A DNA stretch of 64,000 bases from Actinomadura spongiicola (GCF_003432485.1 NZ_QVNQ01000005.1:558001-622000), one strand, 5' to 3'; numbered from the stretch's first letter, positions 34,411 through 43,320 are shown. Notes: generated by a model not told the origin, from the letters alone. Program-made: numbers and translations.

Positions 34411-35591
34411 CGGGTGGTTCCTTCCTTACGGGTGCGGTCAATGTGGGCACGGTCGAGCCGCAGGGCTTCGAAGATGGGCGCGTCGCTGAACCGGAACAGG
34501 TCCAGGGCGCCGGAGTCGGAGTCGTCGGCGCCCGCCTCGGAGCGGATCGAGAGCGGTTGCCAGGACGGGACGACGAACAGGTCGCCGCGTGACACCGACC
34601 AGGTGCTCCCGTCGACGGTGACGCGGCCGGAGCCGTCGAAGACCTGGTAGACGGACGAGCCCGTCTCCCGCACGGGCGCGGTCTCGGTGCCGGGCGTGAT
34701 CCGGTGCATCTCGGCCCGGATGGTCGGCAGCACGTCGCCGGCGGACGCGGGATCGGTGAACCGGACGGCGGCATGGCCCGGCTCGACCGTGCCGCCGTAC
34801 CCCTCCGCCTCCAGGGCGAGCTGGTCGGTCAGGGCGCGGTCGGTGTGCTCCCAGCGATAGGCGAGCAGCGGCGAGCCGGGACCGGTGACGTCGGCGGACA
34901 CCGGGCGCAGGCCGGGGTGGCCCCACAGGCGCTCGGCGCGCGAGCGGTCCGGGGTGATCCGCTCCTCGTCGCCGATCTCGTCCCGGCCGAACTCGAAGAA
35001 CTGCGTGTCGGTGGCGTACTGGAACGGGATGTCCAGGCCGTCGATCCAGGCCATCGGTTCGGCGGTGGCGTTGTGGTGGGCGTGCCAGTTCCAGCCCGCC
35101 TGCGGGAGGAAGTCGCCGCGCCGCATGGCCACCGGGTCGCGTCCGACGACCGTCCACACGCCCTCGCCCTCGACGACGAAGCGGAAGGCGTGCTGGGTGT
35201 GCCGGTGCTCCGGGGCGTCCTCGCCGGGCATCAGGTACTGGACGGCCGCCCACAGCGTCGGGGTGGCGAACGGCCGCCCGCCGAGGGACGGGTTGGCCAG
35301 GGCGATGGCGCGACGCTCACCGCCGCGGCCGACGGGAACGAGGTCACCCGACCGGGCCGCCAGCTCCCGTAGCCGCCCCCACCGCCACACGTGCGGCACG
35401 GCGCGCGGGCGCGGATGGGGCGGCATGAGGTCGCCGATCTCGGTCCACAACGGCACGAGCGACTCGCGCTCGAAGCCCCGGTACAGCTCTTCGAGGGCCG
35501 GGGTCACCTCGGGGCGTCCCTCCCCTGGAACGGCGCGGAGCCGGACGGGCGAGCCGGGAGCGGTGTCGGGGTCGGCGGCGGGCTGCGTCAT
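34407..35591 (-). CDS. Gentisate 1,2-dioxygenase-like cupin
   Basis: A 394-residue bicupin. The first cupin carries iron-ligand His residues in PEHRHTQHAFRFVVEGEG and NWHAHHN, and a second, less metal-rich cupin occupies roughly residues 250-390. This is the layout of gentisate/salicylate ring-cleaving dioxygenases. Product: maleylpyruvate. It is the first gene of the minus-strand gentisate operon, and its promoter lies in the 70-bp gap shared with the divergent IclR gene. Confidence 0.9.
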   Translation of the reverse strand: MTQPAADPDTAPGSPVRLRAVPGEGRPEVTPALEELYRGFERESLVPLWTEIGDLMPPHPRPRAVPHVWRWGRLRELAARSGDLVPVGRGGERRAIALANPSLGGRPFATPTLWAAVQYLMPGEDAPEHRHTQHAFRFVVEGEGVWTVVGRDPVAMRRGDFLPQAGWNWHAHHNATAEPMAWIDGLDIPFQYATDTQFFEFGRDEIGDEERITPDRSRAERLWGHPGLRPVSADVTGPGSPLLAYRWEHTDRALTDQLALEAEGYGGTVEPGHAAVRFTDPASAGDVLPTIRAEMHRITPGTETAPVRETGSSVYQVFDGSGRVTVDGSTWSVSRGDLFVVPSWQPLSIRSEAGADDSDSGALDLFRFSDAPIFEALRLDRAHIDRTRKEGTTR

Positions 35592-35630
35592 GCTCCCCAG
35601 CCTCCCCCGTTTCTGCTAGGAGACCTGGTA

Positions 35631-35649
35631 GATTCTGGAGAACAGAATC
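35631..35649. promoter_or_regulatory. Putative IclR operator
   Basis: GATTCTG-GAGAA-CAGAATC is a perfect 7-bp inverted repeat with a 5-bp spacer, in the 70-bp gap between the divergent gentisate operon and iclR. It is unusually A+T-rich for this DNA. It ends 12 bp before the IclR start, a good site for both autoregulation and operon control. Confidence 0.75.
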
Positions 35650-35661
35650 GCAGGGATCGCC

Positions 35662-36438
35662 ATGGACAAACCGCTCAAGACACCGCCGCCCTACCCGATC
35701 GCGAGCGTGGATCACGCGCTGCGGACGGCGACCATCCTCCAGTTGGAGGGCGGCGCGACCGTGTCGCAGATCGCCGAACGGCTCGGCGTCGCCAGGTCGA
35801 CCGCCCACCGGGTGCTCGCGATGCTCGTCTACCGGGATTTCGCCGTCCAGGACGAGGACCGGGTCTACCGCGCCGGGCCGGTGCTGGAACTCGCCTCGCA
35901 CTCGCAGTCACTCGTGTCGCGGCTGCGCGCGGCGGCCCTGCCCCATCTGCACCGGATCGTCGATCTCCTGGACGAGACCACGAACCTGATCGTGCGCACC
36001 GGGGACACGGCCCGGTTCGTCGCCAGCGTGGAGTGCGGTCAGGCGGTGCGGGTCGGCTCCCGGGAGGGCATGGTGTTCCCGGCCCACCGCACGACGGCGG
36101 GGCTGCTGCTGCTCGCCGACCTCACCGACGCGGAACTGGACGAGCTCTACGCCCCCGAGCGCTACCGCGACCGTCCGGCCGACCGCCCGGACCTCCCCCG
36201 GCTGCGGGCGGAGCTGAAGCGCCTGCGCCGCAACGGGTTCGCCGTCAACCGGGAACGCTCCGAACGCGGCCTCGTCGCCGTCGGCGTCCCGGTGCGCGAC
36301 CGGGACGGCACCGCGCTGGCCGGCGTGTCGGTGTCCATGCCCAGCGTGCGCTACGACCCGCACCGCCTCCAGCCCCTGGTCGCCGCGCTGAATGCCACGG
36401 CGCGCGCCGTGGAGGAGGACCTCCGAGAAGGCACCTGA
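35662..36438 (+). CDS. IclR-family regulator of the gentisate operon
   Basis: A 258-residue regulator. The N-terminal winged helix-turn-helix is GATVSQIAERLGVARSTAHRV-like, followed by a C-terminal effector domain (DETTNLIVRTGDTARFVASVE, REGMVFPAHRTTAGLLLLAD, RNGFAVNRERSERGLVAVGVPV). It is divergent from the gentisate dioxygenase, so it should respond to hydroxybenzoate or gentisate (inference). ATG 35662 is preceded by CAGGGA. Confidence 0.93.
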   Translation: MDKPLKTPPPYPIASVDHALRTATILQLEGGATVSQIAERLGVARSTAHRVLAMLVYRDFAVQDEDRVYRAGPVLELASHSQSLVSRLRAAALPHLHRIVDLLDETTNLIVRTGDTARFVASVECGQAVRVGSREGMVFPAHRTTAGLLLLADLTDAELDELYAPERYRDRPADRPDLPRLRAELKRLRRNGFAVNRERSERGLVAVGVPVRDRDGTALAGVSVSMPSVRYDPHRLQPLVAALNATARAVEEDLREGT

Positions 36439-36465
36439 GGCGCGCCCGCCGACCGGGGCCGTGGG

Positions 36466-37137
36466 TCAGCGCGCCGCCGTGTCGCGGGCGCGCAGCCCGG
36501 CCACCCGCGCCTCCCCGAGCGCGGCCACGGCCTCGGCGAGCAGCGCCATCTGGTCGGCGAGACCGCGCTCGGGCGCGGCCTGCAACGCGACGAACGCGCC
36601 GTCGAACCCGGCGATGCCGAAGTAGTCCAGCTCGTCCGCGACGGCCTGGGCGATCTCCGCGCCCGCCGGGGCGAACGACGCCGCGATCATCTTGTTCATG
36701 TGCGCGCGGCCGTCGCGCCGCACCCGCTCGATGATGGCGTCCACCTCGGCCTCGGCGGCCTCGGCGCTCATGAGCAGGATCAGGTGCAGGCGCAGGAACT
36801 CCGGGCGCGCCAGGAAGACCTCGCCGGTGCGCTGGAGGAACCACGTCAGCCGCTCGCGCGGCGTGTTCCCCACCGGGCCGCCCGCCTGCGCCTCCCGCAT
36901 CGCCGCGAAGAAGTCGTAGGCGCCGCGCGCCATGACCGCCGAGAGCAGCCCCGCCTTGGAGTGGAAGTGGTGGTACACGGCGCTCTTCGGCAGGCCGGTC
37001 TCCCGGCTCAGCACCGACAGCGAGGTGGCGGCGTAGCCGCGCTCCGCCATGATGCGGGAGGCGACGTCCAGGATCTCCTCCCGGGATCTGCGGCCGCGCC
37101 GGTTGCCGCTCGTCTCGTCCGCCACGCGTCGAAGCAT
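36466..37137 (-). CDS. TetR-family regulator, divergent from the MhpA-like operon
   Basis: A 223-residue TetR protein. The helix-turn-helix lies near residues 20-60: REEILDVASRIMAERGYAAT, then SVLSRETGLPKSAVYHHFHS. The remainder is an all-helical ligand-binding domain. ATG 37137 (MLRRVADETSG) follows GGGGA; a GTG four codons later (VADETSG) is an alternative. It is divergent from the meta-cleavage operon with a palindrome between them, so local repression is likely. Confidence 0.92.
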   Translation of the reverse strand: MLRRVADETSGNRRGRRSREEILDVASRIMAERGYAATSLSVLSRETGLPKSAVYHHFHSKAGLLSAVMARGAYDFFAAMREAQAGGPVGNTPRERLTWFLQRTGEVFLARPEFLRLHLILLMSAEAAEAEVDAIIERVRRDGRAHMNKMIAASFAPAGAEIAQAVADELDYFGIAGFDGAFVALQAAPERGLADQMALLAEAVAALGEARVAGLRARDTAAR

Positions 37138-37229
37138 AGATGTCCCCGTTCCCCGGCCCGCCACCCGCGGTTCTGCACAGCGGAACTTCATGGACGGGAG
37201 CCGGACGCCATGTGAGGCTGACCACGTTC

Positions 37230-37247
37230 GTACCGAACGATCGGTAC
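37230..37247. promoter_or_regulatory. Palindromic TetR operator in the tetR/mhpA-like gap
   Basis: GTACCGA-ACGA-TCGGTAC has perfect 7-bp arms. A -10-like TACAAT (37245-37250) overlaps its right end. The core ACCGAACGATCGGT fits ACCGNNCGNNCGGT, the core pattern recalled for PaaR sites, and it resembles the paaZ site at 4789-4810. Confidence 0.75.
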
Positions 37248-37279
37248 AATACTTGTTCAGAGAGCCGCCCGGAGACCGT

Positions 37280-38839
37280 ATGACCCAGCACTTCGACGCC
37301 GACGTCGCGATCGTCGGCTACGGCCCCACCGGCGTGACCGCCGCGCTCACCCTGGCCAAGCACGGCGTCTCGGTCGTCGCGATCGAGCGGGACGCCGACA
37401 TCTATCCCCGCGCCCGCGCCGTCACCGTCAACGACTGGACGATGCGGATCTTCCAGGATCTCGGCGTCCACGAGCGGATCGCCAAGGTGATCGAGCCGCA
37501 GCGGGCACTGCGCTGGGTGACCTACGACGGCACGGAGATCATGCGGGTCGAGCATCCGCCGTCGACGCTGGGCGCCGAGCCGCGCTTCTACAACATCTAC
37601 CAGCCGGTCATGGAGGCCGAGCTGCGCGCCTGCGCCGAGGAGCACGGCGACCTGGTCGACGTCCGCTACGGCGCGGAGGTGACCGGGCTCGCGCAGGACG
37701 CCGACGGGGTCACGGTGACGGCGACGGACACCGCGACCGGGCGGACGAGCACCGTGCGCGCCCGCTACGTGATCGGCGCCGACGGCGGCGGCAGCGCCAC
37801 CCGCGGCATGATCGGCGTTCCGCTGCTCGGCGACACCCTCGACGTCCAGTGGATCGTCATCGACTGCCGCGTCAAGCGCTGGTGGCCCGACCGCGACTTC
37901 CTCACGTTCTGGTCCGACCAGCAGCGCCCGGTCGTCGACATCGCGCTCTCGGCGGGCAACCACCGGTGGGAGATCCCGCTCAAACCGCACGAGACCGAGG
38001 CGGACTTCGCGACCGAGGCCGACGTGTGGCCGCTGCTCAAGGCGATGGGCGTCACCACCGAGGACGTCTCGATCCACCAGTGGGCCTTCTACCGCCACCA
38101 CAGCCGGATGGCCGACACCTGGCGCGCCGGACGGATCTTCCTCGCCGGCGACGCCGCCCATCTCATGCCGCCGTGGGCGGGAGCGGGGATGCAGACCGGG
38201 ATGCGGGACGTCCACAACCTGGGCTGGAAGCTGGCCCGCGTCCTCAAGGGCGAGCTCGACGAGACCTGGCTGGACACCTACGAGGCCGAGCGGCGCCCGA
38301 ACGCGGCGTTCTACACCGGCCTGGCCGTCCAGCTCGGCCGCGTCATCAAGCAGGAGGCGACGCCGGAGGAGATCGAGGAGATGAACCGGGTGCCGGAGAA
38401 CACGGTCACCCCGTTCGAGCCGCCGCTGATCGCGCCGCCCGTGCTGGAGGCGGGTTGGATCCGTGGCCCGGTCGGGGACGCCGGCGTCGTCGGCCGCATG
38501 GTCCCCCAGCCCATCGCGGGCGACACCACCGGGCGGATGGCGCGCCTGGACGACCTCCTCGGCGACGGTTTCGTCCTGCTCGGCGCGGACGTCGCCCCGG
38601 CCACGCTGCTCACACCGCAGGAGCGGGCCCGGTGGGACGAACTCGGGGCCCGCTACATCGCGATCCGCCCGAGGACGGCCTACACCCAGGGACCTGACGA
38701 CCTCGTCGACCTCGACGAGGTCCTGCTGCCGTGGCTGGCCCGGTACGGCGTCCGCGCCGTCGCGGTGCGCCCGGACCGGTTCGTGGCGGCCGCCGACGTC
38801 TCCGGCCTCGCCGCCCCCGAACTTCCCGCGTCCGCCTGA
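37280..38839 (+). CDS. FAD-dependent aromatic hydroxylase, MhpA-like
   Basis: A 519-residue flavoprotein monooxygenase resembling 3-(3-hydroxyphenyl)propionate hydroxylase. The FAD motif is VAIVGYGPTGVTAALTLAKHG, the DG motif is YVIGADGGGSATRGMIG, and GRIFLAGDAAHLMPPWAGAG is the second FAD site. A thioredoxin-like C-terminal domain follows. ATG 37280 is preceded by GGAGA. The following ring-cleavage dioxygenase and C-C hydrolase support ring hydroxylation of a phenolic acid before meta-cleavage; the exact substrate is unknown. Confidence 0.9.
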   Translation: MTQHFDADVAIVGYGPTGVTAALTLAKHGVSVVAIERDADIYPRARAVTVNDWTMRIFQDLGVHERIAKVIEPQRALRWVTYDGTEIMRVEHPPSTLGAEPRFYNIYQPVMEAELRACAEEHGDLVDVRYGAEVTGLAQDADGVTVTATDTATGRTSTVRARYVIGADGGGSATRGMIGVPLLGDTLDVQWIVIDCRVKRWWPDRDFLTFWSDQQRPVVDIALSAGNHRWEIPLKPHETEADFATEADVWPLLKAMGVTTEDVSIHQWAFYRHHSRMADTWRAGRIFLAGDAAHLMPPWAGAGMQTGMRDVHNLGWKLARVLKGELDETWLDTYEAERRPNAAFYTGLAVQLGRVIKQEATPEEIEEMNRVPENTVTPFEPPLIAPPVLEAGWIRGPVGDAGVVGRMVPQPIAGDTTGRMARLDDLLGDGFVLLGADVAPATLLTPQERARWDELGARYIAIRPRTAYTQGPDDLVDLDEVLLPWLARYGVRAVAVRPDRFVAAADVSGLAAPELPASA

Positions 38840-38889
38840 CCGGCAGCGCACGTGACCCGCCTGATCGAGAGAGCAAGGAGCACGACCAT

Positions 38890-39816
38890 ATGACTGGAGT
38901 CAAGGAACTGGCCTACGTCGTGTACGAGGCGAGCAGCCTCTCCGACTGGGAGCATTTCGGCGTCGACCTGCTCGGCATGCAGCTCGCGGACAAGACCGCC
39001 GACACCCTCGCCCTGCGGACCGACGAGAAGCCCCACCGCTGGCTGATCCGCCGGGGTCCGGCCGACGACCTGGCCGTCAGCGGCTACGAGGTGGAGAGCG
39101 ACACGGCCCTCGACGAGATCGTCGAGAGGCTGACGGCCGCCGGGGTCGAGGTCACCGAGGGCGACGCCGCGCTCGCCGCGTCCCGGAAGGTCGACCGCGT
39201 CGCGGTGACCGCCGACCCGATGGGCAACCGCCTCGAACTGGTCACCGGCTTCGCCGACGCCGACGAACCGTTCCACTCCGACGTCCTGCTCGGCGGATTC
39301 GTCACCGGCGCCGGGGGCGCGGGCCACCAGGTGCTGCTCGCCCAGGGCGTCGCCCGCGAGACCTACCTGGAGTTCTACCGGGGGCTGCTCGGCTTCCGGA
39401 TCTCCGACACCATCGTCGAGGAGGTCGAGCCGGGCGTCGTCGCCGACCTGATCTTCCTGCGCTGCAACCCCCGGCACCACTCCGTCGCGTTCGGCGACAT
39501 GCCGCACCCGAAGCGGACCCACCACTTCATGGTGGAGGTCACCGACATCCGCGACGTCGGCACGGCCTACGACCGCTGCATGGCCGCCGGGCAGCCGTTC
39601 GAGATGACCCTGGGCATGCACCCCAACGACCACATGTTCAGCTTCTACGTGCGGACGCCGTCCGGCTTCAGCGTCGAGTACGGCTGGGGCGGCCTGCTCG
39701 TCGACGAGGAGACCTGGCAGATCGGAACGCTGGACCGGCTGCACAGTTGGGGCCACCAGCCGCCCGAGGTCGTCGCGGGCCTGCTCGCCGCCGCGTCCGG
39801 AGAGGACGGCCGCTGA
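38890..39816 (+). CDS. Type I extradiol (VOC) ring-cleavage dioxygenase
   Basis: A 308-residue two-domain vicinal-oxygen-chelate dioxygenase of the BphC/HsaC type. Metal ligands in the C-terminal domain are His in GAGHQVLLAQG, His in KRTHHFMVEVTD and Glu in GFSVEYGWGG. It should cleave a catechol next to its hydroxyl groups. It lies between the hydroxylase (50-bp gap) and the hydrolase (stop/start TGATG), so all three form one operon. Confidence 0.93.
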   Translation: MTGVKELAYVVYEASSLSDWEHFGVDLLGMQLADKTADTLALRTDEKPHRWLIRRGPADDLAVSGYEVESDTALDEIVERLTAAGVEVTEGDAALAASRKVDRVAVTADPMGNRLELVTGFADADEPFHSDVLLGGFVTGAGGAGHQVLLAQGVARETYLEFYRGLLGFRISDTIVEEVEPGVVADLIFLRCNPRHHSVAFGDMPHPKRTHHFMVEVTDIRDVGTAYDRCMAAGQPFEMTLGMHPNDHMFSFYVRTPSGFSVEYGWGGLLVDEETWQIGTLDRLHSWGHQPPEVVAGLLAAASGEDGR

Positions 39817-40673
39817 TGGCGCTCACGCAGGCCGAGGCGGCGCGCACCGTCCAGACCAAGGAGTGGACGCTCCGCTACTACGAGGCGGGCGACGGGCATC
39901 CCGTCGTTCTGCTGCACGGCAGCGGGCCCGGCGCAACGGGTTGGAGCAACTTCTCCGCCAACATCGAGGCCCTCGCCGAGCACTTCCACGTGTACGCGGT
40001 GGACATGCCCGGCTGGGGCGGCTCGGACGCGGCCACGGTCGACCGGCTCGACCACGTCGACGCGGCGATCCAGTTCCTGGACGCCCTCGGCATCGAGAAG
40101 GCCGCGTTCGTCGGGAACTCGATGGGCGGGCAGACCTCGATCCGGCTCGCCACCGAGCATCCCGACAGGATCACGCACCTGATCACCATGGGCCCGCCGG
40201 TGGGCCGCGGGCCCGGCCTCTTCGCCCCCGGCGACGGCCCGTCCGAGGGCCTGAAGGCCCTCATCCGGGCGTACCGGGATCCGAGCCCGGAGAACATGCG
40301 CGAACTCGTCGAGATCATGTGCTTCGACAAGGCCCGGTTCGCCACCCCGGAGCTGTGTCAGGCCCGTTCGGACGCGGCGCTCGCCCGTCCCGAGCACCTG
40401 CGCAACTACGTCGAGGGCCTGCCGAAGGGCGCGCCGCTCCCGGTCTGGGCCGACCTGGAGAGTCTGCCCGGCATCGAGGTGCCGACCCTCCTCGTCCACG
40501 GCCGTGACGACCGGGTCGTGCCGTTCGAGAACTCGCTCTTCCTGCTCTCCGCGATCCCGGACAGCCGCCTGGTGGTCCTCAACCGCTGCGGGCACTGGGC
40601 GATGATCGAGCACGCGGCCGAGTTCAACCGGCTCGTCATCGACTTCGTCGCCAACGCCGCCGGGCCACGGTGA
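39816..40673 (+). CDS. Alpha/beta hydrolase, meta-cleavage product hydrolase (MhpC/BphD-like)
   Basis: A 285-residue C-C bond hydrolase. The oxyanion motif is LLHGSGPGATGWSNF. The triad is Ser in FVGNSMGGQT, Asp in VHGRDDRVVP and His in CGHWAMIEHAAEF. It splits the ring-fission product of the preceding dioxygenase. The later steps (hydratase MhpD, aldolase MhpE, acetaldehyde dehydrogenase MhpF) are not encoded here and must be elsewhere. Transcription ends at the strong hairpin just downstream. Confidence 0.93.
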   Translation: MALTQAEAARTVQTKEWTLRYYEAGDGHPVVLLHGSGPGATGWSNFSANIEALAEHFHVYAVDMPGWGGSDAATVDRLDHVDAAIQFLDALGIEKAAFVGNSMGGQTSIRLATEHPDRITHLITMGPPVGRGPGLFAPGDGPSEGLKALIRAYRDPSPENMRELVEIMCFDKARFATPELCQARSDAALARPEHLRNYVEGLPKGAPLPVWADLESLPGIEVPTLLVHGRDDRVVPFENSLFLLSAIPDSRLVVLNRCGHWAMIEHAAEFNRLVIDFVANAAGPR

Positions 40674-40699
40674 CGACGGGCCGAGAGAGAACGGGCTGA

Positions 40700-40744
40700 G
40701 ACGTCCGGCCGCGGTGGAACGGGCGCCCACCGCGGCCGGACGTC
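40700..40744. terminator. Bidirectional terminator hairpin
   Basis: An 18-bp perfect stem (40700-40717 with 40727-40744) and a 9-nt loop, between convergent genes (hydrolase stop 40673, reductase stop 40780). CTTCTC follows on the plus strand. It is one of the strongest hairpins in the window. Confidence 0.88.
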
Positions 40745-40779
40745 CTTCTCGCGGGCACGAGCCCGGTTCCCGGCCGGGG

Positions 40780-41388
40780 TCAGTCGGGTGGCGGGCCGAC
40801 GCGGTAGGTGACGTGCGTGACGAGTTCGGTGCGGGCCACCGAGGTCGGTTCGAGCGCGAGGTCGCCGACACCGGTGAACAGCCGCTCGCCCGCCCCGAGG
40901 ACGATCGGCGCGATGTGCAGGCGGAGTTCGTCGATCAGCCCCGCCGCCAGGTACTGGTTCACCGTCTGGGCGCCGCCGGCGACGGCGACGTTCCTGCCGC
41001 CCGCCGCGTCACGCGCCTGGGAGAGGGCCGCCTCGATCCCGTCGGTGACGAAGTCGAACGTGGTACCGCCCTCCATCGGCACCGGATCGCGCGGGTAGTG
41101 GGTGAGGACGAACACCGGCGCGTGGTAGGGCGGTTCGTCGCCCCACCATCCCCGCCAGGTGAGGTCCCATTCGCCGCGCCCGGAGGCGAACATGTTGCGG
41201 CCCATGATGAACGCCCCGGCGTCGACGATGCCCTTGACGACGTCGGCGTTGGCCTCGGCCTCGCCCTCCTCGAACATCCACCGGTGCAGCCGTTCGCCGC
41301 CCTCGCCGAGCGGCGTGTCCAGGCTCTGGTTCGGGCCCGCGACGCAGCCGTCCACGGAGACCGTGATGTCACAGGTGACCTTGCTCAT
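40780..41388 (-). CDS. Dihydrofolate reductase-like protein (RibD C-terminal fold)
   Basis: A 202-residue protein of the actinobacterial RibD_C/DHFR-like reductase family. It has DITVSVDGCVAGPNQSLDTP, AFIMGRNMFASGRG, PVFVLTHYPRDP, NVAVAGGAQTVNQYLAAGLID and LHIAPIVLGAGERLF. The true substrate of this group is usually unknown. ATG 41388 follows AAGGAGGCGACT. It is a single-gene unit, convergent with the meta-cleavage operon. Confidence 0.92.
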   Translation of the reverse strand: MSKVTCDITVSVDGCVAGPNQSLDTPLGEGGERLHRWMFEEGEAEANADVVKGIVDAGAFIMGRNMFASGRGEWDLTWRGWWGDEPPYHAPVFVLTHYPRDPVPMEGGTTFDFVTDGIEAALSQARDAAGGRNVAVAGGAQTVNQYLAAGLIDELRLHIAPIVLGAGERLFTGVGDLALEPTSVARTELVTHVTYRVGPPPD

Positions 41389-41523
41389 AGTCGCCTCCTT
41401 CACATCTCGGGTACCCGGTCGGCGCCGTCAACGCGGGGTCGGAGCCGTGTTCGCGTCCTCGGAGTCCCTCCGGGGATCTTTTCGGAGTCGCCGCGCCCTG
41501 GTCAACGGAGACCCCCCTTGAAC

Positions 41524-41542
41524 TTAGGCAAGGCTTAGCTAA
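41524..41542 (+). promoter_or_regulatory. DtxR/IdeR-like iron box
   Basis: TTAGGCAAGGCTTAGCTAA matches 15 of 19 positions of the DtxR/IdeR consensus TTAGGTTAGGCTAACCTAA. It lies 70 bp before the first haem-uptake gene, so the operon should be repressed when iron is plentiful. Confidence 0.75.
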
Positions 41543-41611
41543 GGTAAGGGCCACTCTCGATCTCAAGGCCCTGGTGGGCCGCGGATCTCCTCCCGAGGGA
41601 GCTGACGCCCG

Positions 41612-42301
41612 ATGCCCGTGACGTACCCGCACGTGAAGCGCACGCAGGTGAAGCACACGCAGGTGAAGCACACGGTCCCGCGTCCGGTCGCGGCGCTCGC
41701 CCTGACGGCCGCCGCCTGCGCCGCCGGTGGCGGCGCGCTCGCCCCCGCCGCGTACGCCGACCCCGGCAAGGCCACCGGCCCGGCGGGGCAGACGATGACC
41801 GTCTCCAAGGTGGACGGCCTGCCCGAGAAGGGCGCCACGGTACGGGTCACCGGCTCCGGCTTCGACACGAGCAAGGGCATCTACATCGGGCTCTGCAAGG
41901 CCAACGGGGCCGGGAAGCCTCCCGGGCCGTGCGGCGGCGGCGCCGACACGTCCGGGAAGGCCGGGGCCTCTCAGTGGATCTCGTCGAACCCGCCGCCGTA
42001 CGGGAAGGGCCTGACGGTCCCCTACGGGCCGGGCGGCACCTTCGACGTGACGATCCGCGTGGGAGCGGCGCTGGACAAGTCCGTCGACTGCGCCGAGGTG
42101 CGCTGCGCCGTGGCGGCCCGGACCGACCACACGCGCAGGGGCGACCGTTCGCAGGACGTCCTGGTGCCGGTGAAGTTCGGCGAGGACGGCGGAGTTCCCG
42201 TGTGGGTGTGGGCGGCGGCGGGCGCGGGCGCGCTGGTCGTGGTCGGCGGCGCGGTCCTCGTGCTGCGTCGACGCCGGCCCCCCGCCGGGGCGGCCGCGTG
42301 A
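41612..42301 (+). CDS. Secreted, membrane-anchored neocarzinostatin-fold protein of haem-uptake loci
   Basis: A 229-residue precursor. The signal peptide (RPVAALALTAAACAAGGG, then ALAPAAYA) is preceded by a Lys/His/Thr-rich N-terminus with a 15-bp DNA repeat. The mature part has ATVRVTGSGFDTSKGIYIGL, SQWISSNPPPYGKGLTVPYG and CAEVRCAVAARTDHTRRGDR. It ends with one membrane helix (VWVWAAAGAGALVVVGGAVLVL) and Arg-rich tail. This neocarzinostatin-like domain is common beside HtaA/HmuTUV haem-uptake genes. It may carry haem across the envelope (inference). Confidence 0.82.
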   Translation: MPVTYPHVKRTQVKHTQVKHTVPRPVAALALTAAACAAGGGALAPAAYADPGKATGPAGQTMTVSKVDGLPEKGATVRVTGSGFDTSKGIYIGLCKANGAGKPPGPCGGGADTSGKAGASQWISSNPPPYGKGLTVPYGPGGTFDVTIRVGAALDKSVDCAEVRCAVAARTDHTRRGDRSQDVLVPVKFGEDGGVPVWVWAAAGAGALVVVGGAVLVLRRRRPPAGAAA

Positions 42302-43320
42302 TCCGACCGGCGAGGGCTGCGGCGCTCGCGCTGGCCGGTGCGCTGCTGCTCGGCGGATGCGCCGCCGGGACGGCGGGCCGGCCGCCCGGCGGCACCGACA
42401 CCGCCGCCCGCTGCGGGGCGGGCACCGTCGCCGCGCCACGGGGTGATCCGGAGCCCGTCGCGTCACCGGAGACACCGAGACTGCCGGTCACCGTCCGGTC
42501 CGCCGACGGCAGGGACGTCACCGTCCGCGACGCGCGGCGGGTCCTCGCCGTCAACCTGTACGGCTCGCTGGCGGAGATCGTCCACGGGCTCGGCCTCGGC
42601 GACCGGCTCGTCGGACGCGACGTCTCCACCACGTTCCCGGCGGCGCGGCATCTCCCGCTCGTCACCGGTCAGGGGCACGATCTGTCCGCCGAGGGCGTGC
42701 TCAAGCTGAACCCGTCCGTCGTGATCGCCGACAGGAGCATCGGGCCGCCGGAGGCGCTGGAACAGCTCCGCAGGTCCGGCGTGCCCGTCGTGCTCGTGGA
42801 CGACCGGCAGACGCTGGACGCGATCGGCCCGCACATCGGGGCCGTGGCGGAGGCGCTCGGCGTGCCGGGCGCGGGCCGCGCGCTCGCCGACCGGGTCCGC
42901 GACCGGATCGGGGCCGCCGCGAAGTCGGCGCCCCGCGACCGGCCCACGGTCGCGTTCCTCTATGTCCGCGGCACCGTCGGCGTCTATCTGATCGGCGGCG
43001 ACGGCGCCGGGTCCGACGCGATGATCGAGGCGGTCGGCGCCACCGACGCGGGCACCGCCATCGGCCTGTCCGGGTTCCGGCCGATCACGAGCGAAGGGCT
43101 GATCAACGCGGCGCCCGACGTGCTGCTGGTGATGACGGCCGGGTTGAAGTCCGTCGGCGGCGTGTCCGGCCTGATCAAGTTGCCGGGCATCGCGCAGACC
43201 CCGGCCGGGCGCAACCGGCGGATCATCGACGTGGACGACGGCACCCTGCTGTCGTTCGGCCCGCGCACCGGGGAGACGATCTCCGCGCTCGCCGCCGCCG
43301 TGTACCGGACGTGCGGATGA
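42298..43320 (+). CDS. hmuT: Haem/iron ABC transporter substrate-binding lipoprotein
   Basis: A 340-residue class III binding protein. The lipobox is LAGALLLGGCAAG. GTG 42298 overlaps the upstream stop. The FepB/HmuT-type domain contains RRVLAVNLYGSLAEIVHGLGL, LVGRDVSTTFPAARHLP, EGVLKLNPSVVIADRSIGPPE and ISEGLINAAPDVLLVM-like stretches. By operon context the ligand is haem; a siderophore is the alternative. Confidence 0.88.
   Translation: MIRPARAAALALAGALLLGGCAAGTAGRPPGGTDTAARCGAGTVAAPRGDPEPVASPETPRLPVTVRSADGRDVTVRDARRVLAVNLYGSLAEIVHGLGLGDRLVGRDVSTTFPAARHLPLVTGQGHDLSAEGVLKLNPSVVIADRSIGPPEALEQLRRSGVPVVLVDDRQTLDAIGPHIGAVAEALGVPGAGRALADRVRDRIGAAAKSAPRDRPTVAFLYVRGTVGVYLIGGDGAGSDAMIEAVGATDAGTAIGLSGFRPITSEGLINAAPDVLLVMTAGLKSVGGVSGLIKLPGIAQTPAGRNRRIIDVDDGTLLSFGPRTGETISALAAAVYRTCG

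Noticed and set aside
36245..38851. 868-codon minus-strand frame opposite the MhpA-like hydroxylase
   Set aside because: Overlaps the TetR gene and the hydroxylase, both well supported; composition is that of a shadow.
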